From Allopusillimonas lactea (GTDB lineage Bacteria; Pseudomonadota; Gammaproteobacteria; Burkholderiales; Burkholderiaceae_B): a stretch of 64,000 nt of DNA. The stretch is from NCBI RefSeq assembly GCF_021653995.1, contig NZ_JAJJOZ010000003.1, positions 124,001-188,000 on the forward strand, written 5' to 3'. Below the pieces are notes generated by a model. That model had not been told where the DNA came from, searched no databases, and was given only the letters and a program-made list of their open reading frames with translations. Below are positions 16,884 through 25,738 of the stretch, in pieces. How positions within the stretch are numbered: position 1 is the first letter of the stretch; the number at the start of each line of letters is the position of its first letter. The translations under genes were made by a program, and so were the position numbers.

Positions 16884-17864
16884 CTACTGAACTTTTATCT
16901 CCGCCTCTTTGACAATCGTTTTCCATTTTGCCTTTTCCGCATCGATAAAGCTTTGGTATTCAGCCATATCGCCCTTATACACTTGACTGCCTTGTGCCTC
17001 GAGCGCCTGCTTGAATTCAGGTTCGCCTAGTGCCTTGATCAACGCCGCATTCAAGATGTTGACCACATTCGCAGGCGTGCCTTCAGGAACAAACAGGGCA
17101 TTCCACGAGCTTATCTTGAGGTCTGGGTTACCTGCTTGTGTGCTGCTAGGCACACTGGGTGCGGCATCGGAGGCTGTCTCTGATGCCAGCGCCAACGCCT
17201 TGAGCTTACCGGCCTTCACGTGCGGCATGATGACCGGAATAGCATCCATGACGACATCCACTTGGGCTCCGAGTGCCGCGTTGACGGCCTCGCCGCCGCT
17301 TTTGAACGGAATATGAAGCAGGTTGATGTTGCTGGTGTACTTCAGTAGCTCAATGCCCAGTTGCGGTGAACTCCCAACACCAGCCGAGCCGTGGGTCAAT
17401 TTTCCCGGGTTTGCTTTTGCGTACTTCACGAGGTCTTGCAGGCTGTCAATATTGAGCCCAGGGCGTATTGCCAGCACATAAGGTGAGCCCGATACCATGC
17501 CGACTGGCTTGAATCGATCGGGGTTGTAGTTGATGGATTGCATGATCAGTGGATTGACGACCTGCGTGCCCACGGTCCCCATAAAGACTGTGTACCCATC
17601 AGGCGTCGCATTGGCCAGCGCCATAGCACCAATTGTTCCCCCTGCACCCGGTCGGTTCTCTACCACTACGCTTTGATCAAGTACATTCGCCAAGGTTTTG
17701 CCGAGGTGGCGAGCAATAATGTCGGTGATGCCGCCCGCGCCGAAGGGAACAATCAGCCGGATGGGGGCCTCGGGATATGCGGCTGTCGCTGGCATCGATA
17801 AAGTGGCAGCGGACAGCGCGATGGCAGCCAACACGGAAGCCATGGGTTTCGTAAGCGTGTTCAT
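16884..17864 (-). CDS. Bug-family (TctC-like) periplasmic solute receptor
   Basis: A 326-residue binding protein. The start is the ATG with GGAGGAG upstream; the open frame extends another 48 codons with no family similarity. A signal peptide (about 1-30, MPATAAYPEAP) is followed by VPFGAGGITDIIARHLGK, VENRPGAGGTIGAMALANATPDG and IPFKSGGEAVNAALGAQVD. Members bind small carboxylates in the periplasm. It is convergent with the acyl-CoA ligase and 133 nt downstream of the oxygenase reductase on the same strand. No transporter membrane genes are adjacent. Confidence 0.92.
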   Translation of the reverse strand: MNTLTKPMASVLAAIALSAATLSMPATAAYPEAPIRLIVPFGAGGITDIIARHLGKTLANVLDQSVVVENRPGAGGTIGAMALANATPDGYTVFMGTVGTQVVNPLIMQSINYNPDRFKPVGMVSGSPYVLAIRPGLNIDSLQDLVKYAKANPGKLTHGSAGVGSSPQLGIELLKYTSNINLLHIPFKSGGEAVNAALGAQVDVVMDAIPVIMPHVKAGKLKALALASETASDAAPSVPSSTQAGNPDLKISSWNALFVPEGTPANVVNILNAALIKALGEPEFKQALEAQGSQVYKGDMAEYQSFIDAEKAKWKTIVKEAEIKVQ

Positions 17865-17997
17865 AGTCTCTCCTCCATTATTGTTCGCGGGTCCGTTTCT
17901 GTATAAGTAACTGGTACCGCGCAAACGGTTTAGATTTTTTATTTCCGAAAAGTACCGACCAACCGAGCTGGCCGCATACAAGCACGGTATGGAACCG

Positions 17998-18948
17998 CTA
18001 TAGGTCAATCACCAAGCCTGCGCCGGCACAGCCACTGACACAGGGGGTAAAGTATTCGGTGCGTTCCTGATCTGTCAGGCAGAGATCCTGGTGTTTGGGT
18101 TCACCATCCAACCAACGCACCATACATGCGCGACAGATACCGCCCTCACAGGAAGAGGCGACGGATACGCCGGCCCGCTGTAATGCATTCAACGCCGTTT
18201 CTCCCGCCCGCACGTCTATCCGGCGTTTTGACCTTCTGAGTGTCAACGTATAAGCGTTGCCCGAGACGGGTATCTCAGGAGGGGCGAAGAATTCTTTATG
18301 GACATTTCCGGGTGCCCAGTTTGTGGTGGCTGTAGTGAAATCCTGCAACATCGCCAATGGGCCGCAGAAGAAGGCGTGGGTGTCGTCATCGGGTTCGCAT
18401 AGAAGGTCTGCAATTGTTGTGTTGTGGCTGTTGGCGCGATCATGCAACACAAGATCGCCACTGTTTCCCAACTTCACCAACATATCCCGTAACGGCGGTT
18501 CGTTCCGGTAGAACAGATGCATCTGGTATGGTGCCCTCATATGCTCGAGCTGGAGCAGCATCGGAATGAAAGGTGTCACGCCAATGCCGCCGGCGATAAA
18601 AATATAAGAAAGACCTGGCTTGATCGGCGGAAAAGTATTGCGGGGTAAGGAAATGCGCAGGTTATCTCCCGCACGCAGCACATCATGTATATAACGCGAG
18701 CCACCTCGTCCGTTGTTCTGTCTCTTCACCGCCAAGGTGTACTCAATGTTCAATGAAGAGTCGCCGCAAAGCGAATAGGATCTGGTCAGGCCATTATTCA
18801 AGTACAGATCTATATGGGCCCCTGGACTGGCGGCGGGAAGCTCCCAACCGTCCGGATCACGCAAGCACAGAACACGTATGTTATGTACATCATAAATTGC
18901 ATGGATGACCGTTTGCACATAACGTATTGGGGTTGATTGCTCAATCAT
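17998..18948 (-). CDS. PDR/VanB-type oxygenase reductase with 2Fe-2S domain
   Basis: Passes electrons from NAD(P)H through FMN/FAD to a 2Fe-2S centre and on to a partner oxygenase. 316 residues: flavin-binding barrel with LTRSYSLCGDSS, NAD domain with IFIAGGIGVTPFIPML and FFCGPLAM, and a C-terminal plant-type ferredoxin. Cluster ligands C267, C272 and C275 (CEGGICRAC) plus C303 fit the C-x4-C-x2-C-x27-C pattern. The start overlaps the MOSC gene by 4 nt. No oxygenase component is in the window, so its partner is elsewhere or the gene has a different redox role with the MOSC protein. Confidence 0.88.
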   Translation of the reverse strand: MIEQSTPIRYVQTVIHAIYDVHNIRVLCLRDPDGWELPAASPGAHIDLYLNNGLTRSYSLCGDSSLNIEYTLAVKRQNNGRGGSRYIHDVLRAGDNLRISLPRNTFPPIKPGLSYIFIAGGIGVTPFIPMLLQLEHMRAPYQMHLFYRNEPPLRDMLVKLGNSGDLVLHDRANSHNTTIADLLCEPDDDTHAFFCGPLAMLQDFTTATTNWAPGNVHKEFFAPPEIPVSGNAYTLTLRRSKRRIDVRAGETALNALQRAGVSVASSCEGGICRACMVRWLDGEPKHQDLCLTDQERTEYFTPCVSGCAGAGLVIDL

Positions 18949-19451
18949 GGCTCGTTCTTATTCCAAAACGCGCCTGCGGGCCTGACTGTGTCACCAACAT
19001 GGATAACACCTGTACGCAGGATCTTGCAGTTCAATCCTGCTCGATTGATCAGCGTCGCAAATACCTGCTTTCCCGTGACCTCTTCCAGATGCTTGCAAGG
19101 TGTCGATAGCCGGGTGGCCTGGAGCAAAGCATCGCCAATCCAAAATTGCCTGCCTACGAGATGATTGAGTGCAACGCCACTGACTGTGATGTTGCGTCTA
19201 TGCTCGTGCGGTTCGAGGTCGACACTGTGATCGCGTTTCAAAGCTTCGAGTGTTTCGATCTCGAACAGCGTTACCTGACGTCCCTCTTCGGGCCGGTCCG
19301 AGTAATACCCCATGCCGCTTGCGTAGCGATCGCCCTCTATGCCCACGCCTTCGATCAGCTTCAACGAATCGAAGTACCGCATGGGCAAGTAAGCCCTAGG
19401 ACAGCTGCACAAGTGTGTTACGCGCCCGAACGTGGAGGAGTCCATCACCAT
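18945..19451 (-). CDS. MOSC-domain protein
   Basis: A 168-residue MOSC protein. MOSC domains bind molybdenum cofactor or handle sulfur, and are found with ferredoxin reductases in YiiM/YcbX-type detoxification of N-hydroxylated bases (family knowledge). Visible are the EGDRYASGMGYYS segment and the Cys in LSTPCKHLEEVTG, the conserved cysteine position. The 4-nt overlap with the PDR/VanB reductase implies the two work together, with the reductase supplying electrons. Alternative start ATG at 19445. Confidence 0.78.
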   Translation of the reverse strand: MVMDSSTFGRVTHLCSCPRAYLPMRYFDSLKLIEGVGIEGDRYASGMGYYSDRPEEGRQVTLFEIETLEALKRDHSVDLEPHEHRRNITVSGVALNHLVGRQFWIGDALLQATRLSTPCKHLEEVTGKQVFATLINRAGLNCKILRTGVIHVGDTVRPAGAFWNKNEP

Positions 19452-19547
19452 AATGATTGTTATCCATGGATGCTTGTTAATTTCCAGTCAGCTGCCATAC
19501 GGGGCAACCTTTAAAACTCTAAAACTGCGCTGTTCCAGAAATCATCA

Positions 19548-19572
19548 ATAAGATATAGAATATCTTATAAGA
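19548..19572. promoter_or_regulatory. Palindromic operator candidate between MOSC and ridA
   Basis: ATAAGATAT (19548-19556) and ATATCTTAT (19560-19568) form a perfect 9-bp inverted repeat with a 3-nt centre. It overlaps a second perfect palindrome TCTTATAAGA (19563-19572). It lies in the 255-nt divergent gap between the MOSC-reductase and ridA operons. Its regulator is not identified; the XRE-cupin gene downstream is the nearest candidate. Confidence 0.45.
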
Positions 19573-19706
19573 CACGATGTGTCCATACAGACATGAAGAT
19601 TCTAATCTTGTTTCATGACCCTGCACAACAGCGATTTCAACCAACAAGCACCGAAACATGTCGCGACGTTCTTTTTGGATGCGTCGCCGCCCCGAGGAGA
19701 AAAACC

Positions 19707-20063
19707 ATGGCAAACCTATTGCGCATCGATACCAATGAAAGAATGAGTCGCGTCGTAATTCACGGGAACACCGTTTCAGTGGCCGGCTTGACGGCACATG
19801 ACGGCACTCTCGATATCAAGGGGCAGACGCGGCAAGTGCTTGAGCGCATCGACGGCTATCTGCTGCAGGCTGGCACCGACTGGGATCACATTGTGTCTGC
19901 TCAAGTGTGGCTCAAGGACATTGCCCGAGACTATAGCGGGATGAACGAGGTATGGGAGGCATGGTTCAAGCCGGGCAGCACCCCTGCCAGGGCGACATGC
20001 CAGGCGGAGCTTGCACAGCAAGACCGTCTCGTAGAGATCATTATCACTGCCGCACTGCCTTGA
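19707..20063 (+). CDS. RidA family protein (YjgF/YER057c/UK114)
   Basis: Hydrolyses reactive enamine/imine intermediates released by PLP enzymes. 118 residues from the ATG preceded by GAGGAG; the longer frame has no support. Family features are SVAGLTAHDGTLDIKGQ, QVWLKDIARDYSGMNEVW and the active-site Arg95 in TPARATCQAEL. It leads a plus-strand series with a GST, an aldolase and a regulator, suggesting a catabolic set rather than the housekeeping ridA. Confidence 0.88.
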   Translation: MANLLRIDTNERMSRVVIHGNTVSVAGLTAHDGTLDIKGQTRQVLERIDGYLLQAGTDWDHIVSAQVWLKDIARDYSGMNEVWEAWFKPGSTPARATCQAELAQQDRLVEIIITAALP

Positions 20064-20101
20064 GTACGCCAGCGAAATGCCACATTTCTGATTATTCTTT
20101 T

Positions 20102-20803
20102 ATGGGTTTCGATATGACGCTCCCCGCTCCCTTGAAGTGTAGCGACGTTACACGCAATGCCACTTCGGCTTCAGGCGTGCCACCATTAGAACTGGTCGAT
20201 ACGCTGCTATCCGGAAACGGATGGAAAGTGCGTCTGTTGGCAGGTTACTGTGGCATACCCCTGAAACGACGCTCCTTGTCTATTGTTGATGGGGATCTGG
20301 AAACCGCTGAATTTTCGGCAATCAATCCGCTGCGCCAAGTTCCCGCACTGAGAACTCGTGAGGGAATATGGCTGGCCGAGTCGTCGGCCATCTTGTGGTA
20401 TCTCGGGGAGGGATCCGCATTTTTGCCCGATGACGTGCTGAAACGGGCACAGATCCTTCAGTGGATGATGTTCGAGCAAACCAAGCTTATGTGGAACCTT
20501 GCTCAGCCGCGGCTATGGATTGCCTTGCGTCAGAGCATGGACCAAGACGATCCACGGGCGCAACGCTGGCGCGCTCGAGGCTATGCTGCCCTGGAAGTGC
20601 TGAGCAAACAGCTTGGGCACCATGCGTTCGTAGCTTCGGATCAACCAACCATCGCAGATGTCGCACTGTATCCGTACATCCGAATGGCGCACCAAGGCGG
20701 CTATGATCTGGCGCGGTTTGACCAGATGTCGGAATGGCTATTGAGAATGCGCAGCCTGCCCGGCCACACGCCGCTTATCGAAGGCGATTCAGCCAGCGCT
20801 TGA
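20102..20803 (+). CDS. Glutathione S-transferase family protein
   Basis: A 233-residue cytosolic GST-like protein. The thioredoxin-fold N-domain has LSGNGWKVRLLAGYCGIPLK, the cis-Pro QVPAL and the glutathione-binding ESSAILWYLGEGS. The helical C-domain has QPTIADVALYPYIR with the N-capping Asp. It may conjugate or isomerise a substrate of the same operon. An in-frame ATG at 20114 is an alternative start. The first 30 residues before the domain are longer than usual. Confidence 0.82.
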   Translation: MGFDMTLPAPLKCSDVTRNATSASGVPPLELVDTLLSGNGWKVRLLAGYCGIPLKRRSLSIVDGDLETAEFSAINPLRQVPALRTREGIWLAESSAILWYLGEGSAFLPDDVLKRAQILQWMMFEQTKLMWNLAQPRLWIALRQSMDQDDPRAQRWRARGYAALEVLSKQLGHHAFVASDQPTIADVALYPYIRMAHQGGYDLARFDQMSEWLLRMRSLPGHTPLIEGDSASA

Positions 20804-20872
20804 ATCAACGGTTTTTGTTCAAAGAAGCAGTAACCCTTTACGTTATGTATGAGCTGCTATGGAGAGGCGATT

Positions 20873-21655
20873 ATGGCAAGCACAATGGAAATGACCAAGC
20901 AGGAACTGGTGGCCCAGGCTCAAACTCGGATGCAGAACTCTTTCACGATACCCGAGCGCAGCATTCGCGAAAAATTGGCGATAACCAGCCGGGTGCTGTA
21001 CGACGGTGGACACGATTCGGGCTTGGCGGGCCAGCTCACCGCACGCGGCACAGAACCCGGCACGTACTATACGCAACGGCTCGGTTTGGGATTCGACGAA
21101 ATTACAGTCTCCAACATCCTGTTGGTTAATGAGGACCTCGACGTCCTTGAGGGGCACGGCATGCCCAACCCTGCCAACCGTTTTCATTCATGGATTTATC
21201 GGCATAGGCCAGATGTGCAATGTATCGTGCATACCCATCCACTTCATGCCGCCTCGCTATCGATGCTGGAAACGCCGTTGGTGGTGTCTCATATGGATAA
21301 TTGTCCCTTGTATGACGACTGTGCCTTTTTGCAAGAGTGGCCCGGCGTGCCAGTCGGCAACGAAGAGGGTGAGCTGATCTCCCAGGCGCTGGGCGACAAG
21401 CGGGCCATCCTTTTGGCGCATCATGGGCTGCTAGTCGCGGCAACTTCAGTAGAAGAGGCTTGCATTCTGTCCTTACAGTTCGAACGGGCAGCAAAAATGC
21501 AGCTTCTGGCAATGGCTGCGGGCTCTATCAAGCCCATACAACCGGAACTTGGCCGCGAGGCGCATGACTGGATCCTGAAGCCGCGCCGTACGCAAATCGG
21601 CTTTGAGTACTACGCCCGCAAAGCCTTGGCGCGCCACCCCGACGTACTTCGGTAA
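20873..21655 (+). CDS. Class II aldolase/adducin family protein
   Basis: A 260-residue zinc-dependent aldolase or decarboxylase relative. Zinc-binding histidines appear in CIVHTHPLHAASLS and a third in ILLAHHGLLVA, and the acidic residue is in EDLDVLEGHG. GGAGAGG precedes the chosen ATG; an upstream in-frame ATG lacks a site. Family members cleave phosphorylated or unphosphorylated hydroxy-acids. It follows the GST by 69 nt, so it is likely in the same operon. Substrate unknown. Confidence 0.85.
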   Translation: MASTMEMTKQELVAQAQTRMQNSFTIPERSIREKLAITSRVLYDGGHDSGLAGQLTARGTEPGTYYTQRLGLGFDEITVSNILLVNEDLDVLEGHGMPNPANRFHSWIYRHRPDVQCIVHTHPLHAASLSMLETPLVVSHMDNCPLYDDCAFLQEWPGVPVGNEEGELISQALGDKRAILLAHHGLLVAATSVEEACILSLQFERAAKMQLLAMAAGSIKPIQPELGREAHDWILKPRRTQIGFEYYARKALARHPDVLR

Positions 21656-21673
21656 GATGATATTGCGCGCCAG

Positions 21674-21694
21674 CGCCGGGCCTGCGGTCCGGTG
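21674..21694 (+). terminator. GC-rich hairpin after the aldolase gene
   Basis: Nine base pairs (two G-U) with a TGC loop: left arm 21674-21682, right arm 21686-21694, starting 19 nt past the aldolase stop. There is no T-run after it, so termination efficiency is doubtful; it could instead attenuate read-through into the regulator gene. Confidence 0.3.
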
Positions 21695-21771
21695 TGCTCT
21701 TCGAGAGGCGTAGACGCACGGAAATCAGGCATACTTTAATAGTTGGAGTCATCCCTGTATCCGTTCCGTCC

Positions 21772-22353
21772 ATGCAAAACCTGCCATACCGACTAAAAGC
21801 CCTGCGTAGACAGCACCAGCTCTCGCTTGACCAACTGGCACAGCGCAGTGGCTTAACCAAGAGCTATCTTTCCAAGCTGGAGCGTGGTATCAGCGAACCC
21901 TCCATTTCAACGGTTCTCAAACTTGTGGAGGCCTACGGTATCGGTATCGCCGAGCTTATGGGCACGGGCGAGGAAGGCAGCAATAACATATGTGTCGTTC
22001 GCAGCCACGAACGTACGCCCCTTGATCGCCATGGGTCGAAAGCAGGCTATCGTTATGAGGCGGTCGCCGGCAAACGTCTCGTCAAATCGATGAACCCGTT
22101 CATCGTCCATCCCCCGCGTGAAAACCAGGCTGCTCCAGACTCCTTCCCTCACTCGGGGGAAGAGTTCATGCTGATCCTGAAAGGAAGCGTGTCGATCTCG
22201 ATCGGTGGCGAGCAGTTCGACCTTGCAAAGGGCGATTCCATCTACTTTGATGCCGAGCTTCCACACCAGCTCCGCACCACCAGCAAAGGTGACGCGGAAG
22301 TGCTTGTTGTTACAACGCGAGAAGACAATCCGTATATACGAAGCGCTGAATAA
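21772..22353 (+). CDS. XRE-family regulator with C-terminal cupin
   Basis: A 193-residue repressor of the HTH-cupin class (PuuR/SutR-like). The helix-turn-helix is at about 8-60 (LDQLAQRSGLTKSYLSKLER), and the cupin is at about 115-185 (PHSGEEFMLILKGSVSISIG, LPHQLRTT). The cupin senses a small molecule. It ends the ridA-GST-aldolase series and probably regulates it. The start is the ATG at 21772, since upstream codons have no similarity to the HTH. It is convergent with livF. Confidence 0.86.
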   Translation: MQNLPYRLKALRRQHQLSLDQLAQRSGLTKSYLSKLERGISEPSISTVLKLVEAYGIGIAELMGTGEEGSNNICVVRSHERTPLDRHGSKAGYRYEAVAGKRLVKSMNPFIVHPPRENQAAPDSFPHSGEEFMLILKGSVSISIGGEQFDLAKGDSIYFDAELPHQLRTTSKGDAEVLVVTTREDNPYIRSAE

Positions 22354-22486
22354 TAAAATGAGCACACAACGAGCGCTTAGCGGGGGGGGCCTAACACGCA
22401 CGCTCAAGTGCGAGCGCAACCGGTCGCAGGTGCGTCATAAATTTCGCTTGCAGGGTGTTTGCGATAAGGGGGTAGCGACTCATCTC

Positions 22487-23194
22487 TTACTCTCCGTGTC
22501 CCAAGTAAAGTCGCGCCATATCCTCATCATTTAGTAATTTCTCGGCTTTCCCCTGCAGCACCACTCTCCCGCCATCAAGAATATAGCCGTAATCGCTGAA
22601 CGCGAGAGCGTGGCGGGCTCGTTGCTCGACCATCAGGACGGATACGCCGAGATCAGGTAATGCGCGCACGCGAGCGAATACTTGCTCCACAAGCGTAGGT
22701 GATAGGGCTGCAGAGGGTTCATCAAGCAGTAGCAAGCTAGGAGACGATATCAATGCTCTTGCGAACGCGAGTTGCTGTCTTTCTCCACCCGAGAGATAAC
22801 CGGCGGGTACCCGTGCGCGAGCTTTGAGTGCGGGGAAAAGATCGAACATTCGCGCAATACTTTGAGATGAGTTATCGACATGCTCGATAACTTGAAGATT
22901 CTCAAGTACGGTCAGCGACCCGAAGACGTTGTGTACTTGTGGTACGTAGCCTATGCCTCGCAGCAGGCGCTTTTCCGCAGGCTCCTGCAAAATATTCTGG
23001 CCGTTGACAATGACCTCACCCCGGGTGCGAGGCAAAAGTCCCATGATGGCTCGGATTAACGATGACTTACCTGCGCCATTGGTTCCGGCAATCGTGACGA
23101 TCTGTTTTTCTTTTACGTGCAGGTCTATGGCTTTGATAATATCAATTTCACCATACCCGGCAAATAGATCTCTTACTGTAAGCCTGTCGCTCAT
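22487..23194 (-). CDS. livF: ABC transporter ATP-binding protein, LivF type
   Basis: One of the two ATPases of a branched-chain amino acid/carboxylate ABC importer at the inner membrane. 235 residues: Walker A GTNGAGKSS near 36-44, signature YLSGGERQQLAFARAL, Walker B LLLLDEPSAAL. It overlaps livG by 4 nt. The five genes run receptor, livH, livM, livG, livF on the minus strand, and livF is last. HAAT-family importers also carry aromatic and short carboxylic acids, which suits this catabolic context. Confidence 0.93.
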   Translation of the reverse strand: MSDRLTVRDLFAGYGEIDIIKAIDLHVKEKQIVTIAGTNGAGKSSLIRAIMGLLPRTRGEVIVNGQNILQEPAEKRLLRGIGYVPQVHNVFGSLTVLENLQVIEHVDNSSQSIARMFDLFPALKARARVPAGYLSGGERQQLAFARALISSPSLLLLDEPSAALSPTLVEQVFARVRALPDLGVSVLMVEQRARHALAFSDYGYILDGGRVVLQGKAEKLLNDEDMARLYLGHGE

Positions 23195-23952
23195 ACTACT
23201 CCGCCCATGTATGCCATGCGCACAGACTCGTCCTCCAGCAGCGTGTTGGGGTTGCCATGTGCTAGTATTTGCCCGCGATCCATTACATACATATCCGATA
23301 CCAGACGCGAAAGTGCGTGAAGGTTGTGTTCGATGATCAGTATGGATATGCCGCGGGTATTCAGATCCGTGATTCTTTCCGCAAGTTCCTGGATAAGAAC
23401 GGGGTTGACGCCCGCGAAGGGTTCATCCAATAGAATGCATGTGGGCTCTAGCATCAGCAAGCGGCCTAACTCCAGTAGCTTCTTCTGCCCACCAGATAGG
23501 CGGCCTGCATTCTCCCCCGCGACTTTAGACAGGTTCAGGAACTGTAGTATGCCTTCGGCGCGTTCGCGTAGCGTCTCTTCATGATGCCGTACAAGTCGGG
23601 GGCGAAAAAACACGTCAAGCAAATTTTCGCCGGGCTGATTTTTTCCTGCCGCCAGAATGTTTTCAAGCACGCTGAGGTGGGAGAACTCGCGGGGCACCTG
23701 GAATGTGCGCACCAGGCCGCGGTGAGCGCGGGTGTAATCAGGAGCGGCATGCACGTCTTCATCGTTGAACATGACCTTCCCCGAGTCGGGTCTGATCAGG
23801 CCACAGATCACGGAGAACAGTGTGCTTTTGCCTGCGCCATTCGTACCGATCAATCCGGTAAGTCCGCCACGCTTCAGAGAGAGGGAAACACCGTCCAGCA
23901 CCTTGATGCCGCCAAATGAGACGTGTATGTCTTGAGTTGAAAGAATGGTCAT
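23191..23952 (-). CDS. livG: ABC transporter ATP-binding protein, LivG type
   Basis: Second ATPase of the LIV-type importer, 253 residues. Walker A GTNGAGKST, the long LivG-specific insertion between Walker A and the signature, the RLSGGQKKLLELGRLL signature and Walker B CILLDEPFAGVNP are all visible. It starts inside the last codons of livM (4-nt overlap) and overlaps livF likewise, so stoichiometric translation is expected. Confidence 0.93.
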   Translation of the reverse strand: MTILSTQDIHVSFGGIKVLDGVSLSLKRGGLTGLIGTNGAGKSTLFSVICGLIRPDSGKVMFNDEDVHAAPDYTRAHRGLVRTFQVPREFSHLSVLENILAAGKNQPGENLLDVFFRPRLVRHHEETLRERAEGILQFLNLSKVAGENAGRLSGGQKKLLELGRLLMLEPTCILLDEPFAGVNPVLIQELAERITDLNTRGISILIIEHNLHALSRLVSDMYVMDRGQILAHGNPNTLLEDESVRMAYMGGVV

Positions 23953-24848
23953 GATTTGGCCTTTCGCTGGGTAAAGTCACCGAACATGCCATGCGGCCGG
24001 TAGATCATGAAGAAAATTAGCGCAATGCCGATGATCCACAGTCGGGCGCTTGCCATCTGATATTCAGCAATACCCGGAAGAAAGTCCCGGATGAAGCGGG
24101 AGCCTTCGAGAAATACCATCAGCAATACAGTGCCTACGACCATTCCGCCCAGCCGTCCGGCGCCACCCATGATAACGACTATCCATACGTAGAAAGTTAC
24201 CAAGGGCAGAAACTGCTCAGGTACGATGAAGGTCAGATAATGCGCGTAGAAGAAGCCCGCGATACCGGCTAGCCCCGCACCCAGCATGAGCGATCGCAGC
24301 TTGTAGCTGGATGGGTTTTTGCCAAGTGCTCGCACCGCAATCTCATTGTCTCGTATAGATGCAATGATCCGGCCAAATGGGCTGGTGACAATACGATAAA
24401 TCATGAATAGCGCCAGGGCGTTGACGGCAAACAAGGCCATCATGATCCAGAAGTCCGCGGACTCATTGGCTGCTGTATTGGCAAATAGCCTGGGTATCCC
24501 CGGGATGCCGTGCACGCCCCGCGTGAGCCAGCTTTCCTCCTGAAGCAGCATACGCAGCGATTCGGAGAATCCCAGGGTAACGATGGCGAGATAATCGTCT
24601 CGCAGTCGTAATGCGACCAGACCGATGGGATAGGCACACAATGCCGCTGCCGTGGCTGCACATACAAGACAGATAATCAACGGCACGCCTTGGAGAGATA
24701 GCAGAGCGGATGTATAAGCACCGATCGCGAAAAAGCCTACGTGTCCAAAGTTGATGAGGCCGGTGAATCCATATTGAAGATTGAGTCCAGATGCCAGCAG
24801 CAGGTAAATAAGCGTGATTATGGATATGGCAATAAAGTAATCAAGCAT
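23949..24848 (-). CDS. livM: ABC transporter permease, LivM type
   Basis: Inner-membrane permease subunit, 299 residues, with eight or nine hydrophobic segments. Typical LivM stretches are SGLNLQYGFTGLINFGHVGFFAIGAY at the N-terminus (about 20-45) and the cytoplasmic SIRDNEIAVRALGKN coupling segment that contacts the ATPases. It starts 1 nt after the livH stop and pairs with LivH to form the pore. Confidence 0.93.
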   Translation of the reverse strand: MLDYFIAISIITLIYLLLASGLNLQYGFTGLINFGHVGFFAIGAYTSALLSLQGVPLIICLVCAATAAALCAYPIGLVALRLRDDYLAIVTLGFSESLRMLLQEESWLTRGVHGIPGIPRLFANTAANESADFWIMMALFAVNALALFMIYRIVTSPFGRIIASIRDNEIAVRALGKNPSSYKLRSLMLGAGLAGIAGFFYAHYLTFIVPEQFLPLVTFYVWIVVIMGGAGRLGGMVVGTVLLMVFLEGSRFIRDFLPGIAEYQMASARLWIIGIALIFFMIYRPHGMFGDFTQRKAKS

Positions 24849-24849
24849 G

Positions 24850-25725
24850 TCAGCGCTCCACGCTGATTTTTCCGAACAGACCCCTGGGCCTGATCAGAAG
24901 CAGAACGAGTACGACGAAGAATGACAAAGGCAGGCGATAAGAGGGGCTGAACAAAGCAGTTGCAAGTTCCATCGCTACACCGAAGGCGCACATCCCAATG
25001 ACGGCGCCGATCGGGCTGCCGATACCCCCGACAATTACACCGGCGAAAATGGGCATGAGCAGTTCCCACCCAAGCTCGGGAATCACGACCGCTTTGGCTC
25101 CCATAAGCACTCCACCCAACCCCGCAAACGCGCCAGAGATTGCCCACAGGACGCACATCACTTTTCGTCGACTGATGCCACTTACTCGCGCCAGCTCAGG
25201 GTTGTCGGCTACAGATCGCATATGGCGCCCTATTGACGTGCGGTGCAGGATAAAGAACGCCACACCAAGGCAGATCAATGCAACAGCGACCAAGGCTAAA
25301 TCAGTGGGGAGGATCACGAAGCCATTGAAGTTCCATGCTCGCATCAGTGGCAGATCAAGGGAGTACTGGTTGTAGCCTAGAAAAAAGGTAATTGTGCTGC
25401 GGGCGGCAAATGCCACTCCAATTGAGGCAACAAGGTTCGAAACGGGAGATCGGCCTTCGAGCTTGCTGAAAACAACGAGATAGAACAGAACAGCTAGCAG
25501 GGCGCTTGCAAGCGTTGCGAACGCCGCGCCGGCCACGAGTGATGCGCCCAAAGACAGCTTCAAGGCTAGTGCGGTGTAGGCGCCGACTGTCATCATGTCG
25601 CCAGTTGCTGCATTCGGAAACCGGGCGACACCGAATATGAGTGTCACTGCAATGGCGGGAAGCGACAGCAGGCAACCGAGGACCAGGCCGTTCCATATCG
25701 CATTGGCTAAGGTCACAAGTTCCAA
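24850..25725 (-). CDS. livH: ABC transporter permease, LivH type
   Basis: Second permease of the importer, 291 residues with about eight helices. Motifs: LPAIAVTLIFGVARFPNAATG at the N-terminus and SVADNPELARVSGISRRKV coupling loop. I chose the TTG at 25723-25725, with AAGGGG 6 nt upstream and the start 13 nt after the receptor stop. The ATG at 25794 would overlap the receptor by 56 nt and add 23 polar residues before the first helix. The start is therefore a judgement. Confidence 0.88.
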   Translation of the reverse strand: MELVTLANAIWNGLVLGCLLSLPAIAVTLIFGVARFPNAATGDMMTVGAYTALALKLSLGASLVAGAAFATLASALLAVLFYLVVFSKLEGRSPVSNLVASIGVAFAARSTITFFLGYNQYSLDLPLMRAWNFNGFVILPTDLALVAVALICLGVAFFILHRTSIGRHMRSVADNPELARVSGISRRKVMCVLWAISGAFAGLGGVLMGAKAVVIPELGWELLMPIFAGVIVGGIGSPIGAVIGMCAFGVAMELATALFSPSYRLPLSFFVVLVLLLIRPRGLFGKISVER

Positions 25726-25738
25726 CGCGTTCCCCTTC

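Noticed and set aside
22380..22440. Terminator between the XRE gene and livF
   Set aside because: Only a 5-bp imperfect stem and a G-run, with no T-run on either strand.
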